From the NCBI RefSeq assembly GCF_031082405.1, contig NZ_JAVHJU010000076.1:124001-188000 (forward strand): a stretch of 64,000 bases of DNA. Direction: 5' to 3'. Of this stretch, positions 16,587 to 24,199 are shown in pieces (position 1 is the stretch's first letter; every line of letters starts with the position of its first letter). The notes below the pieces were generated by a model, which worked only from the letters and a program-made list of their open reading frames with translations, did no database searches and was not told where the DNA came from. The stretch comes from Amycolatopsis sp. A133 (lineage in GTDB: Bacteria; Actinomycetota; Actinomycetes; Mycobacteriales; Pseudonocardiaceae). The translations under genes and the position numbers were made by a program.

Positions 16587-17093
16587 ATGACGAAGCCGAC
16601 CGCCACCACGGCCGCTGCCGACCCGGCCTCGACCGCGCTGGACAAGGGGGGCGTCAGCGCGCTCGTGTCCGCGCAGGGTTCCACCACCATCGCCGACACC
16701 GTGGTGTCGAAGGTCGCCGGCCTGGCCACCCGTGAGGTGTCCGGCGTGTACGCCCTCGGCAGCGGCGCGGCCCGGGCGTTCGGCGCGATCCGCGAGCGGA
16801 TCCCCGGGGCGTCCGCCTCGGTGAGCCAGGGTGTGTCGGTCGAGGTCGGTGAGCGTCAGGCCGCGATCGACCTGCAGATCCTGGTCGACTACGGCGTCTC
16901 CATCACCGACCTGTCCCGCTCCGTGCGCCGCAACGTGATCACGGCCGTGGAGCAGATCACCGGGCTCGAGGTCGTCGAGGTCAACATCAACGTCTCCGAC
17001 GTGCACCTGCCCGGCGACAACGAGGACGGCGCCGAGGACGGCGCCGGGGCCGGAGCCGGAAACGCCAAGGCCGACACCGGCCGCGTTCGGTGA
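16587..17093 (+). CDS. Asp23/Gls24 family envelope stress protein
   Basis: A 168-residue cytosolic protein of the Asp23 (DUF322) family. Core signatures: T-I-A-D-T-V-V-S-K-V-A-G-L-A, G-V-Y-A-L-G-S-G and the C-terminal V-V-E-V-N-I-N-V-S-D-V. Asp23 proteins assemble at the membrane through an AmaP anchor; an AmaP-like gene ends this operon. A strong AGAAGGAG precedes the ATG. An acidic Gly/Ala tail follows the core. First gene of a six-gene operon with overlaps or gaps of 5 bp or less. Confidence 0.93.
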   Translation: MTKPTATTAAADPASTALDKGGVSALVSAQGSTTIADTVVSKVAGLATREVSGVYALGSGAARAFGAIRERIPGASASVSQGVSVEVGERQAAIDLQILVDYGVSITDLSRSVRRNVITAVEQITGLEVVEVNINVSDVHLPGDNEDGAEDGAGAGAGNAKADTGRVR

Positions 17094-17419
17094 CCTCCGG
17101 CGCCGAGATCGACCCGGACCGCATCGCCGCCGCCGTGCAGGCCCTGGCCCCCGTCGCGGGCCTGCACAGCGGCCGGTTCGGCGAGATCGCCACCCCCCTG
17201 CCCGGCCGCCGCGTCCCCGGCGTCCGGATCCGTGAAGACGAAATCACCATCGGCGTCACCATCCGCTACCCGGCCCGCTGCACCGAGGTCGGTGCCGCGG
17301 TCCGCGCGGCGGTCGGCGCCGTCGACCGGCCCGTGGTGGTCCGGATCGGCGACGTCGTCCCCGCGGCAACCGGCTTCGGCACCGCAACGGTGTCCGCACC
17401 AGGAGGAGAACCTTCGTGA
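17090..17419 (+). CDS. Small Asp23-like protein
   Basis: A 109-residue protein whose GTG overlaps the stop of the first gene (GTGA). It has the pattern R-I-A-A-A-V-Q-A-L-A-P-V-A-G-L-H-S-G-R-F near the N-terminus and a second strand-rich half (I-T-I-G-V-T-I-R-Y), consistent with a reduced Asp23-type domain. No signal or membrane segment. It probably acts with the other operon products at the membrane. Confidence 0.8.
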   Translation: MTSGAEIDPDRIAAAVQALAPVAGLHSGRFGEIATPLPGRRVPGVRIREDEITIGVTIRYPARCTEVGAAVRAAVGAVDRPVVVRIGDVVPAATGFGTATVSAPGGEPS

Positions 17420-17592
17420 ACTCGACCCACCTCGGCCTGCTGACCGGCCTCGCCCTCGGGCTGGCCGCGGCCTTCGGCGGCTTCGGCGCCTTCTTCGTCG
17501 TCCTCGTCCTCGGCGCGATCGGCCTGCTGGCCGGCCGCGTCCTCGACGGGAAGCTCGACCTGTCCCGGCTCACCGGACGCGATCGGGGCTGA
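17416..17592 (+). CDS. Small membrane protein (DUF2273-like)
   Basis: A 58-residue protein starting with GTG 17416, which overlaps the preceding stop by four bases; AGGAGGAG lies just upstream. It holds two short hydrophobic segments (L-G-L-L-T-G-L-A-L-G-L-A-A-A-F and F-F-V-V-L-V-L-G-A-I-G) and a basic, soluble C-tail. Small integral membrane proteins of this kind (DUF2273) accompany Asp23 and AmaP genes in other Gram-positive bacteria. Confidence 0.8.
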   Translation: MNSTHLGLLTGLALGLAAAFGGFGAFFVVLVLGAIGLLAGRVLDGKLDLSRLTGRDRG

Positions 17593-17597
17593 GCACC

Positions 17598-17960
17598 GTG
17601 ACCGCTGTCATCCAGGACGAACGAGGGCGCACCACGATCGCCGGCCGGACCGTCGAACGCATCGCCGCGCGGGCGGTCACCGATCTCGACGACGTCGGCG
17701 GCGCGGCGACGCGGGTGCTCGGCCTCGCGGTCGGCCGCGGGAACACCGCCGAAGTGAGCGCGACGGTCTCCGGCGGCACCGCCGTCCTCGACGTCCGGCT
17801 CTCGCTCGCCTACCCCACCCCGGTCGGCCCGGCCACCGAGTCGGCCCGGCAGCACCTGATGGACCGGGTCCGCGAGCTCACCGGGCTCACCGTGTCCCGG
17901 GTGAACATCACCGTCACCGCTCTCCGCGGCGGCGCCGGAGAAGTCAGGAGGGTCCGGTGA
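17598..17960 (+). CDS. Asp23-like protein, third paralogue
   Basis: A 120-residue protein with the Asp23 pattern T-T-I-A-G-R-T-V-E-R-I-A-A-R-A-V and the C-terminal V-S-R-V-N-I-T-V-T-A-L. It lacks the long tail of the first paralogue. It starts at GTG 17598, five bases after the DUF2273-like stop, and its own stop overlaps the next start. Three Asp23-like proteins in one operon suggest a heteromeric assembly. Confidence 0.85.
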   Translation: MTAVIQDERGRTTIAGRTVERIAARAVTDLDDVGGAATRVLGLAVGRGNTAEVSATVSGGTAVLDVRLSLAYPTPVGPATESARQHLMDRVRELTGLTVSRVNITVTALRGGAGEVRRVR

Positions 17961-18484
17961 AACGCCGGCCTCGTCGCAGCACTCCCGCCACTCTCACCGC
18001 CCTCGTGCTGCTGGCCGGGTGCGTGTTCGTCGCGGCCATCGCGATCCAGCTCATGCTGGGCCGGACCCCGTGGGCCGACTACCACGCGATCGCCGCGGTC
18101 CTGCACGACACACAGTGGAGCGATCTGGCGCCCGCGCTCGCCGGCGGCACCGCCGCCGTGCTCGGCCTGACGATGCTGCTGTGCGGGGTGCTGCCGGGCA
18201 AGCGCACGATCCTCCCGCTCGCCGGCGATCTCGACTCGGGCGCCTCGCGGCGCAGCTACCGCAGCACCCTGCGCACCGCGGCGTCCGGTGTGGACGGTGT
18301 ATCGGCCGTGCGGCTGAAACTGAAGGACCGCAAGGTCGTCGTCAAGGTCGCCACCCGCCGCACCAGCACGGCCGGGCTGGCCGACGCGGTCCGTGACGCG
18401 GTCTCCCGCCGGGTCGACCAGATCGAGCCCGCCACCCGGCCGGTCGTCAAGGTCCGGGTCCACGCCGTCAGGAGCTCGTCATGA
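17957..18484 (+). CDS. DUF6286-type membrane protein
   Basis: A 175-residue protein with two membrane segments (about 13-33 and 60-80) and a soluble C-terminal half (about 95-170) that looks Asp23-like (V-R-L-K-L-K-D-R-K-V-V-V-K-V-A, and V-V-K-V-R-V-H-A-V). The start overlaps the preceding stop. Proteins of this family are found with Asp23 operons in actinobacteria; the likely role is a membrane docking subunit. Confidence 0.8.
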   Translation: MKRRPRRSTPATLTALVLLAGCVFVAAIAIQLMLGRTPWADYHAIAAVLHDTQWSDLAPALAGGTAAVLGLTMLLCGVLPGKRTILPLAGDLDSGASRRSYRSTLRTAASGVDGVSAVRLKLKDRKVVVKVATRRTSTAGLADAVRDAVSRRVDQIEPATRPVVKVRVHAVRSSS

Positions 18485-19053
18485 CCGACCTCAACCGTCC
18501 CGCACGCCTCAACCGGACGCTGCTCATCCTGCTCGGGGCCGCCCTGCTCGCCATCGGAACCTTCACCCTGCTGACCCACTTCGGGCGGTTGCCCGTCTTG
18601 ACGCCGGACTCCGCGCTGCTCCCGGAAACCGGGGAGCTGCCCACGTGGAGCCGCTACGCGGCTGCGGCGGCCGCGGTGATCACCGGGCTGCTCCTGCTGC
18701 GCTGGCTGCTGGCCCAGCTGACCCGCAAGCCGAAAACCCACACCTGGCGCTTCGAGGACGACCCCGCCCGCGGCCGGACCGAACTGGCCGCCGGCACCGC
18801 GATCACGCCGTTCATCGACGAGGTCAAAGGCTACGCAGGGGTGCACAACGCCCACGCCACCCTCGCCGGAAGCCGCGACCACCCGGCCGTCGCCCTGGTG
18901 ATCAGCGCCGGGCAGGACGGAGAGCCGGCCGCGATCCGCCGGCAGCTCGGCACCGCCGGTCTTCCCCGCCTGCGCCACGCCCTCGGCGTCCGTGCGCTGC
19001 CGGTCACCGTCGAATTCCGCTTTTCCTCCGAAACCGGGGCTCGCGCTCGCTGA
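18481..19053 (+). CDS. AmaP-like membrane anchor protein
   Basis: A 190-residue protein with two membrane segments (about 12-32 and 58-78) and a soluble domain (about 95-185) with T-H-T-W-R-F-E-D-D-P near its start and L-P-V-T-V-E-F-R-F near its end. This layout matches the alkaline-shock membrane anchor AmaP, which recruits Asp23. It is the last gene of the operon and overlaps the previous stop by four bases. Confidence 0.82.
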   Translation: MTDLNRPARLNRTLLILLGAALLAIGTFTLLTHFGRLPVLTPDSALLPETGELPTWSRYAAAAAAVITGLLLLRWLLAQLTRKPKTHTWRFEDDPARGRTELAAGTAITPFIDEVKGYAGVHNAHATLAGSRDHPAVALVISAGQDGEPAAIRRQLGTAGLPRLRHALGVRALPVTVEFRFSSETGARAR

Positions 19054-19146
19054 TCCACCTCCGCGCGGCGGAGCCTTCCGATCCACTGTGGACTTTTGCG
19101 GCACTGACCCTTGCGGGTGACCGTTGTCGCTTCCTTTCCTCCGCAC

Positions 19147-19174
19147 CAATCCGCGCGGGCCGCCGGAGCCGAAC
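19147..19174 (+). promoter_or_regulatory. SigK-like promoter before the sigma relic and rskA-like gene
   Basis: CAATCC (19147-19152), a 16-bp spacer and CCGAAC (19169-19174) match the pattern seen before the molybdopterin oxidoreductase. The start of the sigma-factor relic lies about 64 bp downstream. In a sigK-rskA operon this is where an autoregulated promoter is expected. Confidence 0.55.
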
Positions 19175-19237
19175 TTGTTCCGACACGCCGCCGACAGCGG
19201 CGCGTGACTCGGCGTTCGCCGAGGAAGGACAGGTGGC

Positions 19238-19342
19238 ATGACCGCCCGCGCAGTGACACTCCGCACCCGTGCCGAACGCCTGGACGTCGCGATCGGCACC
19301 GGCAAGACCCGCCTGCGCGACGCTCTCGGAGTGAGCCGATGA
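19238..19342 (+). pseudogene. Remnant of a SigK-like ECF sigma factor
   Basis: A 34-codon frame with a good RBS (GAGGAAGGACAGG). Its last 22 codons read E-R-L-D-V-A-I-G-T-G-K-T-R, directly joined to L-R-D-A-L-G-V-S-R. This resembles the C-terminal end of sigma region 4.2 in SigK-like factors (L-D-V-P-L-G-T-V-K-T-R, then L-R-D-A/C-L-G-V) with a few residues missing between. A complete ECF sigma factor is about 180-190 residues, so region 2 and most of region 4 are gone and the product cannot be a sigma factor. The stop overlaps the ATG of the rskA-like gene exactly as expected for sigK-rskA. Either an in-frame deletion left this stub, or a short peptide is kept for translational coupling. Confidence 0.7.
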
Positions 19343-20055
19343 CCACCGCCGACGCCCACGCCCTCACCGGTGCGTACGCCCTCGACGCGGTCACCGACCT
19401 CGAGCGCGCCGCCTTCACCCGCCACCTGGCCGACTGCCCGGTCTGCGCCGTCGAGGTCGCCGGCTTCCGGGAAACCGCCGCCCGGCTGGGCGGCGCGGCG
19501 GCCCTCGTCCCGGACGGGAACCTGCGCCGGCGTGTGCTCGCCGTGGTCGCCCAAACCCGGCAGCTGCCGCCCCACGTGACCGCCCGCCCTGCCGCGCGGG
19601 GGCAGCGCACGCCGTGGCGCCGGCGCGCGTTGATCGGTGTCGCGTCGGTCGCCGCCGCAGCCGCGGCGCTGGCCGGGGGAATCGGCATCGGGCTGAACCA
19701 CCCGGGGTCCGCACCGGTGCCGGTGGCCGAGGGCAACACGGTGACCAGCGCGCCCGACGCGATCACCGTGCGGACCGCCGCGACCGGTGGCGGCGCCATC
19801 ACGGCGACGATCTCCCGGCGGCTCGGGAAAGCCCTCATCGCCGCCCAGGCCCTTCCGCGGCCGGCTGCCGGTCACGCCTACGAGGTGTGGCTGACCGGGC
19901 CGCACGGGCCGCAGCCGGCCGGGCTGGTCACCTCCGGCGGCACTGTCGAGACCACCGTCCCCGGCGGCACCGACGGCGTCGCCGTGACCGTCGAACCCGC
20001 CACCGGATCCCTGCAACCGACCACGCCGCCGATCGCCGCCCTCGCGCTCGGCTGA
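19339..20055 (+). CDS. rskA: Anti-sigma-K factor RskA-like protein
   Basis: A 238-residue transmembrane anti-sigma factor. The cytoplasmic N-terminal part (1-90) has the anti-sigma zinc-finger-like pattern H-L-A-D-C-P-V-C; one membrane segment (about 93-115, A-L-I-G-V-A-S-V-A-A-A-A) follows, then an extracytoplasmic domain (about 130-235) typical of RskA with A-L-P-R-P-A-A-G-H-A-Y-E-V-W-L and P-A-G-L-V near its start and T-V-E-P-A-T-G-S near its end. It overlaps the sigma remnant by four bases. In mycobacteria RskA holds SigK inactive until proteolysis. Here it has no intact neighbour to bind, so it is either orphaned or controls a sigma factor encoded elsewhere. Confidence 0.9.
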   Translation: MTTADAHALTGAYALDAVTDLERAAFTRHLADCPVCAVEVAGFRETAARLGGAAALVPDGNLRRRVLAVVAQTRQLPPHVTARPAARGQRTPWRRRALIGVASVAAAAAALAGGIGIGLNHPGSAPVPVAEGNTVTSAPDAITVRTAATGGGAITATISRRLGKALIAAQALPRPAAGHAYEVWLTGPHGPQPAGLVTSGGTVETTVPGGTDGVAVTVEPATGSLQPTTPPIAALALG

Positions 20056-20090
20056 CCCACCGCGAACGGCGGCCGGCTCGGCACCGCAAG

Positions 20091-20124
20091 GAGCGGGGCA
20101 CCGGATTCCTCCGGTGCCCCGCTC
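20091..20124. terminator. Bidirectional hairpin terminator
   Basis: A perfect 15-bp stem (GAGCGGGGCACCGGA / TCCGGTGCCCCGCTC) with the loop TTCC, between the convergent rskA-like and Gly-rich protein genes. No long T run follows, as is usual in actinobacteria. Confidence 0.8.
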
Positions 20125-20143
20125 GGGTGCTTCCCGCTGACCG

Positions 20144-21715
20144 TCAGACGGTGTGCGGGGCGTGCGCGACGGTGTTCCAGCCGGTGGCGATCACAGCGGC
20201 GTCGCCGCCGTTGCCGCCCCAGCCCGAGTTGCCGCCGTGGGTGACGCCGGCGTTTCCGGCGTTCCCGGTCGAACCGGTCGCACCGGTGCTGCCGGAATCA
20301 CCCGAGGTGACCGTGGTGTTCACGTGGTCACCCTGGTGGTGCCGGCCGCCGTGGTGGTGGCGGCCCTGCTGCTCGTGTCCGCGGGTCGAGGACACGGCGG
20401 TGTTGCCGCCGGTCGAGCCCGAGTCACCCGAGTGGCCGGTGGTGCCGGTCACCGCGGAGTTGTGGCTGGTGGCGTTGCCGGCATCGCCGGAGCCGCCACC
20501 GTTGCCGCCCTGCGCGGAGCCGAAGACCCGGCCCAGGACGCCGGTCGTGCCACCCTGGCCGTGCCGGTTCCCGCCGGTGTTCGTGGCGGAGTCGGTGCCG
20601 GTGCCGACGACGGTGGCGTCGCCACCGTGGCCCGCGGCACCGGAGTCGCCACCGGCGGTGGTGCTGGTGTTCGTGGCGTCACCGGTCGAGCCGGTGGCGC
20701 CGGTGTTGCCGGAGTGGCCCGACGTCACCTCGGTGGCCGACTTCGTGCCACCGTTGTCCCAGCCACCGTTGTCCCAGCCACCGTTGTTCCGGCCACCGTG
20801 GGAGCAGCCGCAACCCTGGTGCCCGCCGCCGTTGCTCTGGCCACCGAGGGTCCACCCGATGGCGCTGTTGCCACCGGTCGAGCCCGAGTCACCGGAGTTG
20901 CCGGACGTGCCGGTCACCGCGGAGTTGTGGCTGTTCGCGTTGCCGGCGTCACCGGAGTTGCCGCCGTTGCCGCCCTTGGCGATGCCGGTCACGAGACCGA
21001 CGACGCCCGTGGTGCCGCCCTGGTCGTGACGGTTCCGGTTCCAGCTGTGCCCACCGGTGTTCGCACCGGACGCGGTCGTGGTGGCGTCGCCACCATGGCC
21101 CGCGTTGCCGGAGTTCCCGCCGGTGGTGGTGCTGGTGTTGGTCGCGTCGCCGGTCGAGCCGGTGGCGCCGGTGTTCCCGGAGTCACCCGAGGACACCGTG
21201 GTGGAGCACTGCGCCAGCAGGCAGAGGCCGTAGGCGCTGTTGCCGCCGGTCGAGCCCGAGTTCCCCGAGTTGCCCGAGTCACCGGACACCGCGGAGTTGC
21301 CGCTGGTGGCGTTCCCGGCGGCACCGGAGTCGCCGCCGTTGCCGCCCTTCGCGGTGCCGGTCACCGAACCCAGCACCCCGAGCAGCCCGCCCCGTGAGGC
21401 GTGCGAGCCGGCGGTGTTGTGGCCGGTGGCCGCCGTGGTCCCGGAGCCGCCGTGGCCGGCGTTCCCGGAGTGGCCGCCGGTGGTGGTGCTGGTGTTCGAG
21501 GCGTTCCCGGTCGAGCCGGTGGCGCCGGTGTTCCCGGAGTTGCCCGAGGACACCGAGGTGCTGCACTTGGCGAGCACGCAGACGCCGTAGGCGCTGTTGT
21601 GCCCGGTGGAGCCGGAGTCGCCCGAGTTGCCGGAGTTCCCGCTGACCGCGGTGTTGCCGCTGCTCGCGTTCCCGCCGGAACCGGAGTCCCCGCCGTTGCC
21701 GCCGGCCGACCCGCC
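20144..21715 (-). repeat. Four tandem coding repeats in the Gly-rich protein
   Basis: Units of roughly 370-455 bp lie at about 21340-21715, 20965-21340, 20510-20965 and 20144-20510. Each opens with G-G-N-G-G-x-S-G and contains G-N-T-G-A-T-G-S-T-G (G-S-T-G-A-T-G-S-T-G in the last) and T-G-G-x-S-G-x-A-G-H-G-G or a variant. Borders are approximate because the sequence is low-complexity throughout. Confidence 0.75.
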
Positions 21716-21859
21716 GGAGACCACGGAGTGCAGGGTGCCGCCGAGCCCGCCCAGCGGGCCCGGGTTGCCGGTGTCCGCACTGGCCACCGCGCTGCCCAGC
21801 AGGACGAACCCGCCGGAGATGAACGCGACGGTCAGGCCGCGTCGCACGTACTTGTGCAT
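20144..21859 (-). CDS. Secreted glycine/serine/threonine-rich repeat protein
   Basis: A 571-residue exported protein. ATG 21859 starts a signal peptide (R-R-G-L-T-V-A-F-I-S-G-G-F-V-L-L-G-S) ending in A-S-A. The rest is low-complexity Gly-X-X (collagen-like) sequence such as G-N-S-G-N-S-G-D-S-G-S-T-G, in four diverging tandem units of about 120-150 residues. The first two units carry C-x4-C pairs (V-C-V-L-A-K-C and L-C-L-L-A-Q-C); the third has G-C-G-C with Trp/Asn/Gly repeats (G-G-W-D-N). No enzymatic domain is seen. A surface or matrix role is likely. It follows the 21917-22810 gene by 57 bp on the same strand, so the two are probably co-transcribed. Confidence 0.85.
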   Translation of the reverse strand: MHKYVRRGLTVAFISGGFVLLGSAVASADTGNPGPLGGLGGTLHSVVSGGSAGGNGGDSGSGGNASSGNTAVSGNSGNSGDSGSTGHNSAYGVCVLAKCSTSVSSGNSGNTGATGSTGNASNTSTTTGGHSGNAGHGGSGTTAATGHNTAGSHASRGGLLGVLGSVTGTAKGGNGGDSGAAGNATSGNSAVSGDSGNSGNSGSTGGNSAYGLCLLAQCSTTVSSGDSGNTGATGSTGDATNTSTTTGGNSGNAGHGGDATTTASGANTGGHSWNRNRHDQGGTTGVVGLVTGIAKGGNGGNSGDAGNANSHNSAVTGTSGNSGDSGSTGGNSAIGWTLGGQSNGGGHQGCGCSHGGRNNGGWDNGGWDNGGTKSATEVTSGHSGNTGATGSTGDATNTSTTAGGDSGAAGHGGDATVVGTGTDSATNTGGNRHGQGGTTGVLGRVFGSAQGGNGGGSGDAGNATSHNSAVTGTTGHSGDSGSTGGNTAVSSTRGHEQQGRHHHGGRHHQGDHVNTTVTSGDSGSTGATGSTGNAGNAGVTHGGNSGWGGNGGDAAVIATGWNTVAHAPHTV

Positions 21860-21916
21860 GTCTTCCCTTTCCTTACCTTCTGTCCACAATGGATTTCTGG
21901 TGGTGGAAAGGGAAAG

Positions 21917-22810
21917 TCAGCTCGGATGGTCGTTTCCGTAGAAGACCAGCCAGTACAGCGGCGCCCGCCCGCCCGGCGGTGCCCGCCAGGCACGATCCGT
22001 GCCCGGCGGGCCCGACCCGGCCATCGTCACGGCGTGCTCACCACCGTGCTGCCCGGCCGGCCCCGCCGACACGGTCCCGCTCGCGGCGGGACCTTCCGGC
22101 GCCGGCGGCACGCTGCCGCCACCGGCCGGCCCGGACATCCGGGCGAACCCGGCCGGTACACCCGCGTCCTTCGCGGTGTCTTCGGCGAACGCCGGCCGAT
22201 CCGCACGCGGCTGCCTCGGCGGAACGACCGCTTCGGCCTCCGGCTGCTCGGTGGTCACCGCAGCGGCCTGTTCCGCCGGAGCAGGCCGGACGTCGTCCCG
22301 GGGACGCGTGGTCCCCGTGGTTTCCGTGCTCCCGGCGACCACCGTGCCGGCGGGATCGGCTCCCACCGCGTGCACCACCGGCTCGGTCACCGGCGCGAGC
22401 GCGTCCAAGACCGGCCGGAGGACCGGCTCGGTCACCGGGCGCACCACCGACAGCACCGGCGCCACCGCCGTGACCACCGGCCGCACAACCGGCGCGAGCA
22501 CCGGCTCCACAAGCTCGGTCACCGGCTTGGCCACCGGTGCGACCTGTGACGACACCGTGTGTACGACGTCGGTGACCGGCCGCAGGACCGGCTTGGCCTG
22601 CTCGATCGTGCCCCGCAGCGGTTTCCCGATTGCGGACAACAAACCAGGCCGATCCGTTCGGTCCGGCGAGGACGATTCGGCCGCATCGGCCGTACCCGAC
22701 ATCAGCAACGCCAGAACAGCGAGACCCACCAAGACGCCCGCGACCAGCAGCATCCGGGCCACCATCGAGCTTTCGCCGACTTGCACGTCCTCAGACTGGG
22801 AAGTATTCAT
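21917..22810 (-). CDS. Secreted Val/Pro/Ala-rich protein of unknown function
   Basis: A 297-residue protein. ATG 22810 follows GGGAGG by eight bases and is preferred to GTG 22819. Residues 19-45 form a hydrophobic signal or anchor segment (M-L-L-V-A-G-V-L-V-G-L-A-V-L-A-L-L-M). Next comes a long stretch of P-V-x-x-V-V-x-P-V repeats (about 70-160), e.g. V-A-P-V-A-K-P-V-T-E-L-V-E-P-V-L, then a disordered Pro/Glu/Ala region. The C-terminus A-P-L-Y-W-L-V-F-Y-G-N-D-H-P is hydrophobic and could be buried or membrane-associated. A SigK-like promoter lies about 45 bp upstream. Confidence 0.8.
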   Translation of the reverse strand: MNTSQSEDVQVGESSMVARMLLVAGVLVGLAVLALLMSGTADAAESSSPDRTDRPGLLSAIGKPLRGTIEQAKPVLRPVTDVVHTVSSQVAPVAKPVTELVEPVLAPVVRPVVTAVAPVLSVVRPVTEPVLRPVLDALAPVTEPVVHAVGADPAGTVVAGSTETTGTTRPRDDVRPAPAEQAAAVTTEQPEAEAVVPPRQPRADRPAFAEDTAKDAGVPAGFARMSGPAGGGSVPPAPEGPAASGTVSAGPAGQHGGEHAVTMAGSGPPGTDRAWRAPPGGRAPLYWLVFYGNDHPS

Positions 22811-22854
22811 CCATCTCACCTCCCTTCGAGTGCGATCTTCACCCGTCAGGGGAA

Positions 22855-22881
22855 ATTCGCCGCGCGATCGTCACCGGATTG
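22855..22881 (-). promoter_or_regulatory. SigK-like promoter of the repeat-protein operon
   Basis: On the minus strand CAATCC (22881-22876), a 15-bp spacer and GCGAAT (22860-22855) precede the 22810 start by about 45 bp. Spacing is one base shorter and the -10 box differs by one base from the oxidoreductase promoter. Confidence 0.45.
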
Positions 22882-23110
22882 GGTGGCCGAGGGAATTACT
22901 TTTCTTTTTCTCCACGGGTTTCTCCTCACCGGTAGCGGGTAAGCACCGCGGCTCGTTCAGCCGATCCGGGAGCCGGCCTGTCCGCTCGGCCGGCAGCTTC
23001 GAAAGGGTGACGTCAGCGACCATCCATCCTGCTCGCCCGGGAGGCCATGCCGGGCGCGCGGGACACGTCCGACGTCGCGCAGCGTCGCGCGCGGGCGGGA
23101 AGGAGTGCAC

Positions 23111-24082
23111 GTGTTCGGCAAACGCTATGCCGCTTCGATGATCAACCGCAGTGCCGGGAACGCGCAGGACCGGCGCCGGTTCCTGCGCGCCGCGGGCATG
23201 ACCGGGCTCGGTGTCGTGGGCGCGGGCGCGCTCGGCGGGCTCACGGCCGGCCCCGCCGCCGCGGCCGCGGCACGCCCGGCTGCCGCCGCCGGAGAGGCCG
23301 CGGCGCCCGGCGTCAGCGATGGCGCCGTCCTCAACTTCGCCCTCAACCTCGAGTACCTCGAGGCCGAGTTCTACCTGCACGCCGTCACCGGCCGCGGCCT
23401 CGCCGACGCCATGACCACCGGCACCGGTACCCGCGGCGGCGTCACCGGCGGCCGCGCGGTCCGCTTCGAAACCAAGACCGCCCGCCAGTACGCCCAGGAG
23501 ATCGCGGCCGACGAGAAAGCCCACGTCCAGTTCCTGCGCTCGGCGCTCGGCTCGGCTGCCGTCAGCCGGCCCGCGATCGACCTGCAGTCCAGCTTCACCG
23601 CCGCCGCCCAGGCCGCCGGCTTGGTCAAGCCGGGCCGCAGCTTCGACGCCTTCGCCTGCGAAGAGAACTTCCTGCTCGCCGCATTCCTCTTCGAAGACGT
23701 CGGCGTCACGGCCTACAAGGGCGCCGCCCCGCTGATCACCAACAAGACCTACCTCGAAGCAGCGGCCGGCATCCTCGCCGTCGAGGCCTACCACGCCGCC
23801 AACATCCGCAGCGCGCTCTACCAGCGCGGCGACGCCAAAGCGACGGTCAAGCTGTCCAACGCCCGCGACAGCCTCGACGGCGCAGGCGACGACGACCAAG
23901 GTGTCATCGATGCCCGCGGCAACGCCAACATCGTCCCCACCGACGCCAACGGCATCGCCTACAGCCGCTCCCCCGGCCAAGTCCTCAACATCGTCTACCT
24001 GACCCCCAAGGCCGCCACGTCCGGCGGGTTCTTCCCCCAGGGTGTCAACGGCGAAGTCAACACCAGCGCCGCCAACGGCTGA
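23111..24082 (+). CDS. Tat-exported ferritin-like domain protein
   Basis: A 323-residue protein. The N-terminus has a twin-arginine signal ([14 protein letters not shown]) ending near A-A-A-A-A-R, which implies export of a folded, cofactor-bearing protein. The mature part is a four-helix ferritin-like domain (PF13668 type) with [29 protein letters not shown] and V-E-A-Y-H-A-A-N as likely metal-ligand helices. GTG 23111 fits the RBS GGAAGGAG better than GTG 23105. It diverges from the secreted-repeat operon. Role probably oxidative or desiccation stress; not established. Confidence 0.88.
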   Translation: MFGKRYAASMINRSAGNAQDRRRFLRAAGMTGLGVVGAGALGGLTAGPAAAAAARPAAAAGEAAAPGVSDGAVLNFALNLEYLEAEFYLHAVTGRGLADAMTTGTGTRGGVTGGRAVRFETKTARQYAQEIAADEKAHVQFLRSALGSAAVSRPAIDLQSSFTAAAQAAGLVKPGRSFDAFACEENFLLAAFLFEDVGVTAYKGAAPLITNKTYLEAAAGILAVEAYHAANIRSALYQRGDAKATVKLSNARDSLDGAGDDDQGVIDARGNANIVPTDANGIAYSRSPGQVLNIVYLTPKAATSGGFFPQGVNGEVNTSAANG

Positions 24083-24095
24083 GCCCACCGAACGC

Positions 24096-24134
24096 GGGTG
24101 CCCGGAACGTCCGTCGGGGACGCTCCGGGCACCC
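24096..24134 (+). terminator. Hairpin terminator after the ferritin-like gene
   Basis: An 11-bp perfect stem (GGGTGCCCGGA / TCCGGGCACCC) whose loop can itself pair in part (CGTCC with GGACG). It begins 14 bp after the stop codon. No T tract. Confidence 0.7.
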
Positions 24135-24199
24135 TCGGCGTCGTCCTGCGGAAGGATCACCGGAGGCAACCACGGCGGTCTTTCCGGCGTGCTGGAGGC

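Noticed and set aside
20144-21715. Chaplin or PE-PGRS gene
   Set aside because: The Gly/Ser repeats and Cys pairs recall both, but neither the chaplin core nor a PE domain is present.
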